From positions 124,001-188,000 of the forward strand of contig CAVYFA010000001.1 of assembly GCA_963767715.1 (NCBI GenBank): a stretch of DNA of 64,000 nt, read 5' to 3'. The position numbers and the translations under genes were made by a program. The DNA comes from CAVSXS01 sp963767715 (GTDB taxonomy: Bacteria > Chloroflexota > Ktedonobacteria > Ktedonobacterales > Ktedonobacteraceae). Positions 1 through 10,205 of the stretch are shown here, one piece after another. Numbering within the stretch: the stretch's first letter is position 1; every line of letters starts with the position of its first letter. Under the pieces are notes generated by a model that saw only the letters and a list, made by a program, of their open reading frames with translations, was not told the DNA's origin and searched no databases.

Positions 1-1317
1 TTGCCCAACTGCTCGGCGCGGTCGGCATCGAAGACGGCCTTGCCGCTGGCCGCGCCCGGGCGAGGCATTCAGACCTTTCGCCAGCAGGCGGCCCTCCTGT
101 TCGGCGCGTTTCTTCTCCTCCTCGTCGAAACGCGGCAGCAGCAGTTGGTAGACCTGGAATGGATCGACGCGCTTGATGGCCTCTTGCTCGGTAATCAGGC
201 CCTCCTCCACCATATCGACGGCGACCTTGACGGCCGCAGGAGCGGAACGCTTGGCGGAGCGGGTCTGCAGCATGTAGAGGCGGCCCTTTTCGATGGTGAA
301 CTCGAGGTCCTGCATGTCGCGATAGTGCTGTTCGAGGCGCTGGGCGATCTCCTGGAACTGCTGGTAGACATGCGGCAGTTCTTCCTGCAGGCGGCTGATC
401 CTGGAGGGCGTGCGAATACCGGCGACCACGTCTTCGCCCTGCGCGTTGAGCAGGTATTCGCCGTAGAGCTGCTTCTCGCCTGTGCTGGGGTTGCGCGTGA
501 AGGCCACGCCGGTGCCGCTGTCGTTGCCCATATTGCCGAAGACCATGCTCTGCACGTTGACGGCGGTGCCCAGGTCGTGCGGGATCTTGTTGAAGTTGCG
601 ATAGTCGATGGCGCGCCGGTTGTTCCACGAGGAGAAGACGGCTTCGATGGCTTTGTGCAACTGCTGGTAGACATCGGTGGGGAAGGGCTCGCCGGACTGG
701 CGCTCAGCGATCTGCTTGAACTCGCCAACCATCTTCTTGAGGGCGTCGGCGGGAATTTCGGCATCGGTTTGTACGCCGGCCTGCTCTTTATACTGATCCA
801 GCTTCTGCTCGAAGTCGCGCGGGTCGGTGTCCAGCACGATCTTACTGAACATCTGGATGAAGCGGCGATAGGCGTCGTAGGCGAAACGCTCGTCGCCGGT
901 CAGCTTGACCAGCCCCAGTACCGTCTCGTCGTTGATGCCCAGGTTCAGCACGGTATCCATCATACCGGGCATCGAAAATTTCGCGCCGGAGCGCACGGAG
1001 ACCAGCAGGGGATTCTCCTGCTTGCCGAAGCCCTTGCCGGTCTGCTCTTCGACGATCTTCAAGGCCGTCAGAGCCTGTTCCCACATGCCCTGCGGGAACT
1101 GCTTGCCCGCGTCGTAGTAGGCGTTGCAGGCCTCGGTGGTAATCGTAAATCCGGGAGGGACGGGCAAGCCCGCGTTGGTCATCTCGGCCACGCCCGCGCC
1201 CTTGCCGCCGAGCAGGTCGCGCATCCCGGCGTTGCCCTCGCTGAATAAATACACCCATTTCCTGGGGGACTGTTTCACTGCTTCATCAAATTCAGTACTT
1301 GCAATTTGCTGTGTCAC
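1..1317 (-). CDS. ppdK: Pyruvate, phosphate dikinase, N-terminal part (runs off window; frameshift near edge)
   Basis: The gene encodes the ATP-grasp and start of the phosphohistidine region of pyruvate phosphate dikinase, which interconverts pyruvate + ATP + Pi and PEP + AMP + PPi in the cytoplasm. Family blocks are visible in order: LLGGKGAGVAEMTNAGLPVP near the start, MPGMMDTVLNLGIND, GNMGNDSGTGVAFTRNPSTG and LEFTIEKGRLYMLQTRSAKR. The start is GTG at 1317, with GGAGG about 6 bases upstream; the ATG just upstream is out of frame. The 3' end of the gene lies beyond base 1. An extra C in the CCC run at 55-57 breaks the frame. Removing it restores the expected ASPGAASGKAVFDAD motif that precedes the swivelling histidine. 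A HEPN-domain gene lies 65 bp upstream on the same strand and may share its transcript. Confidence 0.93.
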   Translation of the reverse strand, partial: MTQQIASTEFDEAVKQSPRKWVYLFSEGNAGMRDLLGGKGAGVAEMTNAGLPVPPGFTITTEACNAYYDAGKQFPQGMWEQALTALKIVEEQTGKGFGKQENPLLVSVRSGAKFSMPGMMDTVLNLGINDETVLGLVKLTGDERFAYDAYRRFIQMFSKIVLDTDPRDFEQKLDQYKEQAGVQTDAEIPADALKKMVGEFKQIAERQSGEPFPTDVYQQLHKAIEAVFSSWNNRRAIDYRNFNKIPHDLGTAVNVQSMVFGNMGNDSGTGVAFTRNPSTGEKQLYGEYLLNAQGEDVVAGIRTPSRISRLQEELPHVYQQFQEIAQRLEQHYRDMQDLEFTIEKGRLYMLQTRSAKRSAPAAVKVAVDMVEEGLITEQEAIKRVDPFQVYQLLLPRFDEEEKKRAEQEGRLLAKGLNASPGRGQRQGRLRCRPRRAVGQ

Positions 1318-1382
1318 TCATAGCCTCCATTTGTTGTTTGTGTGAAATGTGCCGAATGGTGTAAAAACGATCGAACGTGCGG

Positions 1383-1889
1383 TTACGCATTCAATACAAT
1401 GCTTCTCGCCCAGCGCAATATGTGTCGCGCATACGTAAGATAAATACCGGCCGCCTCGGCGCTGATGACCTCGTCGGCCTGCTCGGGCGGCGTATCGACA
1501 TAAAACGCTTCGGGGTGAAACGGGGTCAGCGCGGCCAGTTCGCCTTGAATATCCGGGGGCGCGCCAACACGCTCGCCCAGCGCGCGCAAGTCATGGTCGT
1601 ACATCTGGCGACGCCCGAAACGCAGCAGGCTGACCGCCTGGGCCGACTTTTCGGCGACCTGGTTGCAATAATCGGCGCAGGCGAAATGGCGGCCCAATCC
1701 AAGCTCTACGCTGGCCGTAGCCGCGTCCTGCGCAGCCTCCGCGAACAGGCCCAGCGCACCCTGAAGATCTCCCGTGGAAGCAACCCCGTCTTCTTCGCCC
1801 TCGTCCTCCTCCGTATAAGATGGCCTGGACGGAGAGGAAGCTGTGAACTGGCTATCCTGGCCATGTAGAGTACGTTCCTGCTCGCTCAC
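1383..1889 (-). CDS. HEPN-domain protein
   Basis: This is a 168-residue protein. Its first ~45 residues are polar and low-complexity, and the rest is an alpha-helical HEPN-like domain (ADYCNQVAEKSAQAV, YDHDLRALGERVG, ARHILRWARSIV). HEPN domains often bind or cleave RNA or pair with minimal nucleotidyltransferases. No nucleotidyltransferase is visible next to it, so the role is unassigned. The start used is GTG 1889, which has only a weak GAGGG upstream. A well-placed AAGGAG plus ATG at 1971 opens a different, overlapping 39-codon frame (to 1852). The true N terminus could therefore involve coupling between the two frames or an undetected indel. ppdK follows on the same strand. Confidence 0.7.
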   Translation of the reverse strand: MSEQERTLHGQDSQFTASSPSRPSYTEEDEGEEDGVASTGDLQGALGLFAEAAQDAATASVELGLGRHFACADYCNQVAEKSAQAVSLLRFGRRQMYDHDLRALGERVGAPPDIQGELAALTPFHPEAFYVDTPPEQADEVISAEAAGIYLTYARHILRWARSIVLNA

Positions 1890-1971
1890 GCCCTCTAGAA
1901 TAAGCCGCTCCAGGTCTTCCAGGCTCTCCCGAATTCGTAGGGTCTGGATTATTCGCAGACATCTGGGACAT

Positions 1972-2338
1972 CCTATCTCACTCCTTAGTACTACCGTGCT
2001 TAATATTATTCCTCGCGAGACGTTGTGTCAATGTTAGCACACGAAAGGGGCAGCGAGATAAAAGATGACCCCTACCATCCTGCATGGCATAATCTACACC
2101 ACAGCGGCGGTCTCAGGCCGTTTTGCGCCCAGCGCCTTACACGAGCTGCGCGAGCATGATGGTAAACTGTCCTTCTCGTTCCCGGTGACCGAAACAGGCA
2201 GCGTCGCGCCCCCCACCATTGCGTAGATAGGGGAACTTCTACTTTGCATCCCGCGTCTTCCTATTAAGGTGATACATATGCCGTAGGGGCTGGGGACACA
2301 ATTCAAATTAATAGGGCTGGATTAGAAGGAGCTATACC
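1972..2338. other. Intergenic region between divergent HEPN and BNR genes
   Basis: This AT-richer gap separates the divergently transcribed HEPN gene and BNR protein gene. The only clear signal is the ribosome binding site AAGGAG shortly before the ATG at 2339. A short open frame at 2094-2306 on the minus strand has no visible ribosome binding site or family similarity and is not annotated. No RNA gene or repeat was recognised. Confidence 0.5.
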
Positions 2339-3899
2339 ATGCAGACTCAGCGACCAGTTGGTTCTGGAACCATAGAGAAACAGTCAACGCCTTCATCTAC
2401 ATCTATTCCACCTCGCAGGCGGCATCGATGGCGGGCCGGCCTGGGAGCCCTGCTCGTCGTCGGACTCGTGATTGCCTCCAGTATCGTTGTCTTCTCGCTG
2501 GCGGGCAAGTCTCATACGCCCGGGAAACCGCAGGTACCTCCCGCCGGGCAATGGAAAGCGGTGCAGCAGGGCTACCTGTTCCTCTCCATCAGGTCAGCCG
2601 CCAGTAATCCCAGTGTGCCGTATGCCTGCGCAACCAAGTCCGCCGCGGTCTCCAACCAGGGCAACTCGGGCGCGGTGACGATCCTGCGCAGTTCTGATAG
2701 CGGCGATACCTGGCAGAACATCGGCGCGAACTTGTTGCAGGGCAGCGCCTGCCAGCTAGCCGTCAATCCTGCCAACAGCGAAGATATCTACGTGTTTAGC
2801 GGCGGAAACACCTCTCAGGCGCCCGCAGTGCTGCACCACAGCAGCGATGGCGGCAAGACCTGGCAGGCGATCCAGCCATCACTTACCGCTCCTTCGATAC
2901 CCACCACGCAACGCCTCTACTTGCAGCAACTGGAATTCGCGGGGAACAGCCTGCTGGCCATCGACCTGAGCATCAGGCCCCTCCCGATCGCATCGCCTCC
3001 AGGCGTTCCACTCGCCCTCTCGCGCCTAGTCAGAAGCGCCGATGGCGGGCATACCTGGACGATCATCGACAACCAGTTTAGCGCGCAGGGATTGGCCGCG
3101 CAGAGCTACGCGGTCGATCCCAGCGCGGGCCACCACCACGTATGAATTACTTGGGCATTCCTGGCTGCCCATCGAGCGTGTCCAACCGGACGGGACGCTG
3201 CCCATCTACGGCATCAACCAGCAGCTTTACAAGACGACTGACGGGGGCGCTCACTGGACGCTGATGCTGGCTCAGGCGCCGTTCGGGTCCTCAGTGCAGC
3301 TCGCCGCCAGCAATCCGGCCATCGTCTACGTCGGCGGCGTGCTCGGTCCGATCCCCCTGTCTGCGCAAACGCCAAAGGGGGTCACAGGCCCAACGCTGCT
3401 TCAACCAGCCGGCGGTTTTCACCTGATGGTTAGCCTCGATGGCGGGGCAAGCTGGAATACAGTCGCGACGCCGTTAAACCAGCAGACGATCCTTAACTGG
3501 TTCGTGAGCGCGGATGGCCGCGTATTCGCCTCGCCGACGACGCCATTCATTTCGCCGAGCGCCTCGGCGACCACCATCGTAGGAACGACCGTGCCCGTTC
3601 TTCCCGTGACGCCTCAGAGCGGTACCGGACGGCCACCGCTTTCCGGCACGTCACAGAGCGTCTCGGTAAACAGCAGTAGCAGCGCATCTCCTCCAAGCGA
3701 TGTTTCACCACCACCGGGGAAAAGCTATATTATGAGTTACAGCCCCGCCAGCAATAGCTGGAGCAAGGTGACAACGCCGCCGCAGAATGGTGAAATGCTG
3801 GCGGTGACCCCTGCCGGCACAGGCGGTGGAGCAGTGCTGTGGTTCATAGGTACGGGAACTAGCGGCACGAGCTACACGCTGTTCAGATACGTTGTCTGA
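2339..3899 (+). CDS. Membrane-anchored BNR/Asp-box repeat protein, frameshifted
   Basis: The product is a sialidase-fold-like beta-propeller protein on the outer face of the membrane. Residues 1-30 are polar and basic, followed by one membrane segment (GLGALLVVGLVIASSIVVF). Asp-box motifs follow: SSDSGDTWQNI, SSDGGKTWQAI, SADGGHTWTII, TTDGGAHWTLM and SLDGGASWNTV. The first frame ends with TGA at about 3142-3144. The Asp-box series continues in the next frame from about 3138 to 3899, which a single extra base in the CCACCACCAC run would explain. AAGGAG lies upstream of the ATG. Catalytic sialidase residues are not obvious, so an adhesive or recognition role is more likely than hydrolysis. Whether the frameshift is real or a sequence error cannot be decided here. 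Confidence 0.75.
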
Positions 3900-3911
3900 T
3901 AGACGACGCGC

Positions 3912-5030
3912 TTATGCTCGCCACTTCCAGGCCAGTTGTCCCGTCAAATTGAGATACAGGTTCCCATATGTCACGCCTGGTTCGATCATTGAGCCCTCAA
4001 ACCATTCGTTGTAGCTGGTGATGGTGATCCAGTCGGGGTTGCTTGCAATAGCGCCTCCCCAGCTCATACGCTCGGTCGCGCCATTGTTGCGCTGGACGAT
4101 ATAGGTACCTTTCCGGCCTGGCACCTTCGTATCGTTGTAGCCGGGCAGTACGCCTGCGGCCCAGATTTTCTGCGTATGATGCGCCTTGTTGTAAGCATCG
4201 ATCTCGGCGCGAAAGCCCTGGTCAACAGCGACGATGTTGTTGTGCTGGATGCCCCAGTAGGCCGCGCTGTAGAGGTGGATGCCGTCAAAGACTGACAGCG
4301 CGCTCAGATTGGTACCTTCCGCCGACCAGATCATCGTATTGTGCGGGTCAACCTGGCGGCGCACACTGGCCCACATGGAGAGCGTGCGCCCGTTCCCGAG
4401 CGGATTCCAGAAGAAAATGACCGGCTTGCCGTGCCAGTGAAAGAAATAGCGGTTGCTCGCATAGGTTGAGATCAGGTAGCGCAGTTGCTTGACGATGTTA
4501 GCCTGCCCTTTCAAGGCGGGGGCGTCGCTTTCAAAGTAGATCGTTGAGGCGAACTGGAGATGCGTTGTCTTCTCCAGGGTTGCCGAGTACGCCAGCACCT
4601 TCGCAAAGTTTTTGTCGGTAGGGTCTCCCTGACCCCACCACGAGGAAATGAAGCCCGTGACACCGGCATGCGCCGCTGAACTGACCTGCCGCTCTATCGT
4701 GGCTTCATCATCGGAGTTGTATTTGATGGTCGGCAGGTCAGACATGGTGCAGGAACACCATGTCTTGGGGTTATACCAGGCATAGTAAAAGGCCAGCACA
4801 GGCCGGTTGAAATTGATCGGCGCAGCAGGAACAGTTGGTGTGGCTGTCAACTTCTTCCCGGCGATAGGATGACTGGATCGAATTCCGCCAGGCGACCCTT
4901 GAGTATAGTTCGCGTGCGCACCGAGCGCATCGTATCCGCCAACTACAACCGCCGCAAGCACCAGCAGGAGCAGCAAAAGCGTAACGGCATACTTCAGCAG
5001 GGTCATTTGAGATATTCGCGAACGTCGCAC
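3912..5030 (-). CDS. Secreted GH99-like (endo-mannosidase-type) glycoside hydrolase
   Basis: This 372-residue protein has an N-terminal membrane or signal segment (LLKYAVTLLLLLLVLAAVVVGG) and then a TIM-barrel domain. Blocks fitting the GH99/WbsX-like endo-alpha-mannosidase group include VLAFYYAWYNPKTW, GVTGFISSWWGQGD, KPVIFFWNP and ITSYNEWFEGSMIEPG. The last block carries the conserved acidic residues. The protein probably acts outside the cell on mannose-containing glycans; the substrate is inferred from the family. The start is GTG 5030, preceded by AAAGGAGAC. An internal ATG 24 bases later is an alternative. It lies convergent to the BNR gene, 12 bp away. Confidence 0.8.
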   Translation of the reverse strand: MRRSRISQMTLLKYAVTLLLLLLVLAAVVVGGYDALGAHANYTQGSPGGIRSSHPIAGKKLTATPTVPAAPINFNRPVLAFYYAWYNPKTWCSCTMSDLPTIKYNSDDEATIERQVSSAAHAGVTGFISSWWGQGDPTDKNFAKVLAYSATLEKTTHLQFASTIYFESDAPALKGQANIVKQLRYLISTYASNRYFFHWHGKPVIFFWNPLGNGRTLSMWASVRRQVDPHNTMIWSAEGTNLSALSVFDGIHLYSAAYWGIQHNNIVAVDQGFRAEIDAYNKAHHTQKIWAAGVLPGYNDTKVPGRKGTYIVQRNNGATERMSWGGAIASNPDWITITSYNEWFEGSMIEPGVTYGNLYLNLTGQLAWKWRA

Positions 5031-5143
5031 GGCAGATTGTCTCCTTTAGAACAGTCTATCCTGTATCATAGCATATCAATCTATATTATCGTATGCCGCG
5101 TGGAAAACAATATAGGAAAAAGGTCACAGAGCCCACAAATTCA

Positions 5144-5198
5144 GAAGCACACGAACAAGCGCAACGGGTATCGCTCGTTGCGCTTGTTCGTGTGCTTC
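5144..5198 (-). terminator. Perfect 23-bp stem-loop downstream of the S53 protease gene
   Basis: The arms at 5144-5166 and 5176-5198 are perfectly complementary over 23 bp with a 9-base loop. The stem begins 12 bases past the TAG of the S53 gene. No strong U-run follows on the minus strand, so it may act as a 3' stability hairpin as much as an intrinsic terminator. Confidence 0.75.
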
Positions 5199-5210
5199 CC
5201 AATATATGCA

Positions 5211-8200
5211 CTACCCACCCGTATAGCCGATGACATCGGTGCCACCCGTGTCGCCACTGTAGTTGAAGTACAACGGGCGCTCCGCTACGATAGGAGCAGT
5301 AGACTCGATATCCATCGAGACGTTGTAACCCAGGTAGACCGGGTTGGTGGGATACGCGCTTGCCATGGGCGCCACCAGGGAATTAATGAACACGGTTGTG
5401 CGGCTGTGGGGCAGCAGTTCCAGTCGTTCCTCGACGATGGTGTTATCGGCAAAGAGCGTGATGTTGACAAGGTTGGACGAATTCGACGGGTTCTGCAACG
5501 TCAGATACTCGTAGAAGTTCGTGTTGGTATAGCCCTCCGCGAAGGCGAAGTTCACCTTGCTCGCCGGGCCTGCCTGCCCAACCACGTCCGTTGCGCCCGA
5601 CAGAAACTGTGACCCATAGTGGAAGTACATCAGGCGCTCTGCCACGATGGATGGCGTGCTGGCGGTCACCTCGGCTGAGACCGATGTCGTGGGAGAGCAG
5701 CCGCAGCCAGAGGCAGGATTGTTGAAGGCGTTGTTCACATCGAAGTAGACCTGGCTGAGTGCGGATACCGTGACCGGCACCGTTTGCAGCGTGCCGTTAG
5801 TATATTCGAGCTTCACATTAGCCTGGGCACTCGAGGTGGTGAAGTTCGCCAGCACCAGGTATTCCTGGAAATTTGGCCCGGTGTAGCCTTCCGCGAATAA
5901 CCAGTCGCTGCCGCTATTAGGACCGAGCGTCGTCGCGCCGACGGCTGAAGCCGCCCCGCTTGTCGCTCCGCCAGCCGTCGGAATGAAGTCGGTGAAGTAC
6001 ATCGGGCGTTCTACAACGACGCCGATTGTCGAGGTCACCATGGCCGAGAATTGCTGGTGAACCGGCGGGATAATCGTTCCGCGATACAGCGGCGGCACGC
6101 TAATCGTCGATGTCAGGCAGGCCGGCTGGCCAGACAGCCCGCATGAGCCGGTGTAGAACGTCGCCGTGACGTTGGCGTGCTGGATGCTGCTTGGATTCAG
6201 TACGGTGATGAAGGTACTGTAGTGCGCATTGCCGCTCTGCCGGTTATCGCCTTCGGCAAAGTAGAAGCTCGTACTGGTCGCATTCGTAGCGCCCAGCACA
6301 TCCGTTCCGCTCTTGACACCGCGATAGTTGAAGTACATCGGTCGCTCCGCCACGACGGGAACTACAGGGGTGGAGCCAACCCCGATCGACTGTACGATCA
6401 TCGAAATGGCCTGCTGCGGAGCATTCGTGGCGACGCCCAGGTCGCTATTCACATTGACGGTGAAGCGCGTGCTCGGCAGAATCTGGTGCTGTTTGATGAC
6501 CGCGGGCTTATTCTGGAAGAGGTAGGTCACATTGACGGTGGCCATAGTGACCGCGTCGGGATTGAGCAGGGTAAGATACTCGGTGAAACTCCCGCCGACG
6601 CTGCCCTCTGCGAAGTACCAGATCGCGTTGGCCTCGTTCGTGCGCAGTGCGCCGTTGGACTTGACGATCAATTCCACGTCGTTAGCCAGGTTCAAGGCGT
6701 TATAGCTGCCCAGCCCCGTCGCCATATCATAATCGGTTGTAGCGGGGTATGTATATGTATTATCTATCGTGTCGTTATCGCCGCTCGTGACGTCATGAAA
6801 GCCGCCGGCGTAGCTGGTCGAATGTAAATTCTGGTCGATGCTGTACAGATCACCATTCAGGAAGCCGGCGTTGAAGTAGCCATCGTGGAGCAATTTCTGA
6901 TTCAACAGCGCGGCCATCGCTGCCCACATCGGCGCAGCCGCGGATGTGCCGCCGGCAAAAATCCAGGTGCCACTCCCACAAGCAGCTATCACCGTACAAT
7001 AGATGGGATAGCCCACCGATGGATCGGCATTGAAAGAGACATCCGGCACTTCGCGGCAGTACGAACCGGACGGGGCGCCACATGGCACACGAGTACTATA
7101 GGTCGGGTTGATCGTGTGAGCGTCCCCACTCTGGTAGGATGGCATGCTCCAGAGGCTGCTCACCCCGCCACCGCCAGCATGGTCATTGTTGTTATTCCAT
7201 ACAGACTCAGAACCATAGCCGTTGCCTGGTCCAAGGGTGAGTGATGTGCCTCCTACGCCTGTCACATAGGGCTGCGATGCGGGATCATCGACCGATTTTG
7301 TTGAATTCAGGCAATCGTTTGTTCCGGAATCCCCAGAGGCAGCAAAAATTGTCTGGCCCTGTAAGACCGCCGTTTGAAAGAGCGTGTTCTCCTGCGCATA
7401 GACCGCCTGGGCAAATGAACTCGACTCACAACTACCCCAACTGGTACTGACTACAGGCACCGCATCATTGACGATTTGCGCCCAGTCTGCGAGCAAACCG
7501 GCGTCGCTATTCGCAGCTTCGTATACTTTCAGCCCTGCCAGCTTGGGAGCCGAACTCAACACCAGCTCCATGTCAAGTTCAACCTCGCTGGCGCTGCTGC
7601 CGGGAGGGTTGCCCGTGCCACCGTTAACCAGTATGCGGCTGATGGGGACCGAGGCGCCGCCATAGCAACTCGTATAAACGCTGATGTCACTCGAGTAGTA
7701 ATCGTCGAGTTCGAGCAGCGCAACGGTCTGGCCCTGTCCCTGGTACCCGGCATTGTAGAGGCCGTTCAAGTTATAGGCGCTCTGGATCTGGCCAGGAACG
7801 AAATAGGTGTAAGTCGGGCCGACCTGCGCGGGCGGGCAGGCCACGTTGTTCGGCTTTGCCCCCTGCTGCGTGCTGCTGCCCTTCGCCAGCACAGGCGGGT
7901 GGGTCAACTGGCGAGCGTCATCCAGCCCGATGATGCTCTGGATGTACGGCGCCAGGTTGGACGGCACCCCCGGATTGCTGGACGGCGCGTAGAAGATTCT
8001 TCCGCCGGACTCGCGATAGTTATTTACCTGGATGCCGAAGGTCCTTCTCCGCCGTTCCAATCGTGCCTCTGAACCCAACTATCAGGCGGCTTTTATAGGT
8101 ATCCGACAGGCTGAAGCCCTCTCCCTGCATATAGGCAATCAGCGCGGACTGCACTGATGGAGCAGGGGCGAAGGCGGTCGCGATTTGAGATGGAGTCATA

Positions 8201-8538
8201 TAGCGCCGGGTTCCGACCGAATGGAGCTGCGTAAGTGCATCCGCCTGGGCCTTCATCGCCTGGGCATTCCTTGGCCGCAGGCCAATCAGCAACTGCACGC
8301 TCGCGTTGGGATCGGTCGGACCGAGCAGTGTACTTTTTTTCACCAACGCCGGTACATGCCCAGGTATCTGTACCAGGCCGCTGGCCTGCGCGCGGCTCGT
8401 TTGCCCTAGCGGTAGCACATGATAGGCAATCAGCGAGCCGATAACCAGCAGGCACAGTAGAGGAAAAGCAAGCAATGCCTGCCGGCTACGCAGGCTGCGC
8501 GAACGCTTCCCCCAGTCATTAAAACGCGCATTAGCCAT
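5211..8538 (-). CDS. Secreted S53 (kumamolisin/sedolisin) protease with C-terminal repeat domains, frameshifted
   Basis: This is a serine-carboxyl protease of about 1107 residues after correction. In order it has a signal or membrane segment (ALLAFPLLCLLVIGSLIAY), an S53 activation prodomain (to about residue 220), the peptidase domain, and four repeats built on FAEG...EYLTLLNP...AERPMYF. The catalytic pattern is present: SEVELDME holds the Glu/Asp pair, ASGDSG the oxyanion Asp and GGTSAAAPMWAA the Ser. The start is ATG 8538 with GGGGAGA upstream. Between 8040 and 8050 (GGAGAAGGACC on the coding strand) one extra base shifts the frame; without it the protein reads GTIGTAERTFGIQV. A perfect hairpin lies just past the stop. 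A full-length paralogue lies at 24020-27241. Enzymes of this family are usually active at acidic pH and outside the cell. Confidence 0.88.
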
Positions 8539-8958
8539 AGAGATGTCTCCCCAACAGATGATTCTTTTGTAGATAAATCGATACACTTATAGATCGATAT
8601 GTCTCAAAACCTGGTGGTTTTCACAAACTCTGACGTATGGTTGAATGCTTGATAACATTGAATTGTAGAGATGGGACTTGTGGTTAAAGTTAACATGAAC
8701 AAATTTTCATAGTTGCACCTCGTCTGCGTGAAATTTGTGGTCATTGATGACATTTCATTCATGTTTCGAATGTGGTAAAATAGTTAGGTAGAGGGCGAAG
8801 CGAGAAGTACCGCCCTCTTGCTTGTTTCTCTCGCTCATGCTACACTTGAGTCAAGAGATTACAACTTTTTTAGATACCTCTCGTAATATTCTTGTGAGAT
8901 GTCTTTTCTTCTGAAAAATGGCCATTAAGCAGAAAAAAGAATGTAAACGGTGAAACAT
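8539..8958. other. Divergent intergenic region upstream of the sigma-factor gene
   Basis: This 420-bp AT-rich gap lies between the divergent S53 protease and sigma-factor genes. It holds a hairpin of GAGGGCG (8791-8797) and CGCCCTC (8811-8817) followed by a T-rich stretch on the plus strand. That could be an attenuator or a leftover terminator ahead of the sigma gene. At about 8847 there is a short palindrome, CTTGAGTCAAG. No open frame with a ribosome binding site was seen. Confidence 0.4.
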
Positions 8959-9732
8959 ATGGAAACAAGTCTACCTGCTTCTACATCGGTAGGAGTCTTT
9001 GGTCCTTTACCTTCCCGGTCCAAGAGCAAGCGCGGCCGGCAGTCTGGATCGTTAGTAGATACTGCTATCGCTGGCAAGTCCGTAGCGATCAAGGATTCAA
9101 CAGATACAACGTCTGTGCGCAAGAGCTATACCCAGGACATAGTTGTGGAGTCGTTGAGTGACACAGCGTTGGTTGAACTGGTGTTGTCCGGCGAATCAGA
9201 TGCTTTTGCGACACTTGTCGAGCGCTATAAAGACGCGGTGCAAAATCTCGCCTATCGCATGTTAGGCAATGTGACCGAGGCGGAGGATGTGACACAGGAA
9301 GTATTTGTGCGAGCCTATACCCAGCTTGCGACCTACAAACCCGCACACAAATTCAGCACCTGGCTGCTTTCCATCGCTTCGCACCTGTCAATAGACCAGT
9401 TGAGGCGCAGGCGCTTCCTGGCCCTACCCCTGGAAGACGTGCCGTTCCTGGAATGGATCTCTGACCTTGGCACAGGACCGGAGCAATCGGCCCTTGAAGG
9501 CGAGCAGCACGACGAGATCCAGCAGTACTTGCAGCGCCTGCCCGGCAAATACCGTGCCGTGATTGTGCTGCGCTACTGGTATGACCTGTCCTACGAAGAG
9601 ATCGCCCAGATGCTGCGCCTGACACCGGCTCTGGTAAAGGCGCGCCTGCATCGCGCCCGCGAGTTGCTGGCACGCTCAATGAAAGACACCAGTCTGAACG
9701 AGGAGGAACAGGTAGATGCGCTCCAGCGATAA
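8959..9732 (+). CDS. ECF-type RNA polymerase sigma factor
   Basis: This is a sigma-70 family ECF factor that directs RNA polymerase to stress or envelope promoters. After a ~70-residue polar N-terminal extension, region 2 is clear (DAFATLVERYKDAVQNLAYR, EAEDVTQEVFVRAY, FSTWLLSIASHLSIDQLRRR). Region 4 follows (LPGKYRAVIVLRYWYDLSYE, TPALVKARLHRARELL). The start is taken as ATG 8959, with GGTGA 5 bases upstream; a GTG at 8950 is also possible. The 3' end overlaps the next gene by 17 bases, so the two are translationally coupled. The order sigma factor - small membrane protein suggests that the neighbour is an anti-sigma or sensor partner. The N-terminal extension is longer than in typical ECF factors. 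Confidence 0.93.
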   Translation: METSLPASTSVGVFGPLPSRSKSKRGRQSGSLVDTAIAGKSVAIKDSTDTTSVRKSYTQDIVVESLSDTALVELVLSGESDAFATLVERYKDAVQNLAYRMLGNVTEAEDVTQEVFVRAYTQLATYKPAHKFSTWLLSIASHLSIDQLRRRRFLALPLEDVPFLEWISDLGTGPEQSALEGEQHDEIQQYLQRLPGKYRAVIVLRYWYDLSYEEIAQMLRLTPALVKARLHRARELLARSMKDTSLNEEEQVDALQR

Positions 9733-10159
9733 TGATCTAATGCAGTCGCCATCATCCAGGACTCATCCGTACTCCAGTATCTCTACCGAACGCATCATGC
9801 ACGCGGTAGAGCAACAGAAGCGTATAACGGACCAGTTGGTCGGTCTGCAGGCGCAACAACAGGCGCGTGTGGCCCGTGTCAAAGGAGCCGGGGAAAAACT
9901 GCTTATGGCGATGATGGTGCTGACGGGAGTGGTGACGCTGGGGCTGCTCTTTTTATTCATATTCCTACCCGATCAATTCCTGGCTATGCTCTCCTTCTCG
10001 AGCGGGGCTATCGATATCATCATGCAACTGGCGCGATATCTCTCGCCGGGGCTGGCCTTCATCACACAGCGGAACTGGCTCCTGGCCGGGGCGGCGCTGG
10101 TGATCGTGGTAATGGTCGGTATATGGGTTCATTTGATGCGCACGCCACACGAGGCGTGA
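9716..10159 (+). CDS. Small two-pass membrane protein, possible anti-sigma partner
   Basis: This 147-residue protein has a cytoplasmic helical N-terminal part (about residues 20-60, with RITDQLVGLQAQQQARVARV) and two membrane segments at roughly 62-85 and 120-140. GGAGG precedes ATG 9716 inside the end of the sigma-factor gene. It lacks a recognisable zinc-binding anti-sigma motif (HxxxCxxC). The anti-sigma role is therefore inferred only from position and topology. Confidence 0.75.
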   Translation: MRSSDNDLMQSPSSRTHPYSSISTERIMHAVEQQKRITDQLVGLQAQQQARVARVKGAGEKLLMAMMVLTGVVTLGLLFLFIFLPDQFLAMLSFSSGAIDIIMQLARYLSPGLAFITQRNWLLAGAALVIVVMVGIWVHLMRTPHEA

Positions 10160-10205
10160 AAGACCCGGGCGCGTGGTAGTCGGGGATATACGAGGGAGTT
10201 CCAGT

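Noticed and set aside
1..1248. 415-residue plus-strand open frame
   Set aside because: It is antisense to ppdK, whose conserved blocks are on the minus strand; the long frame results from GC-rich codon bias.
2094..2306. 70-residue minus-strand frame between the HEPN and BNR genes
   Set aside because: It has no ribosome binding site, no family features and an odd composition.
3138..3145. Programmed +1 frameshift in the BNR gene
   Set aside because: There is no slippery sequence or downstream pseudoknot, and five other genes in the window show similar single-base breaks.
8847..8857. CTTGAGTCAAG as a second HspR site
   Set aside because: The half-sites are not separated by 7 bases as in HAIR, and the adjacent gene is a sigma factor rather than a chaperone.
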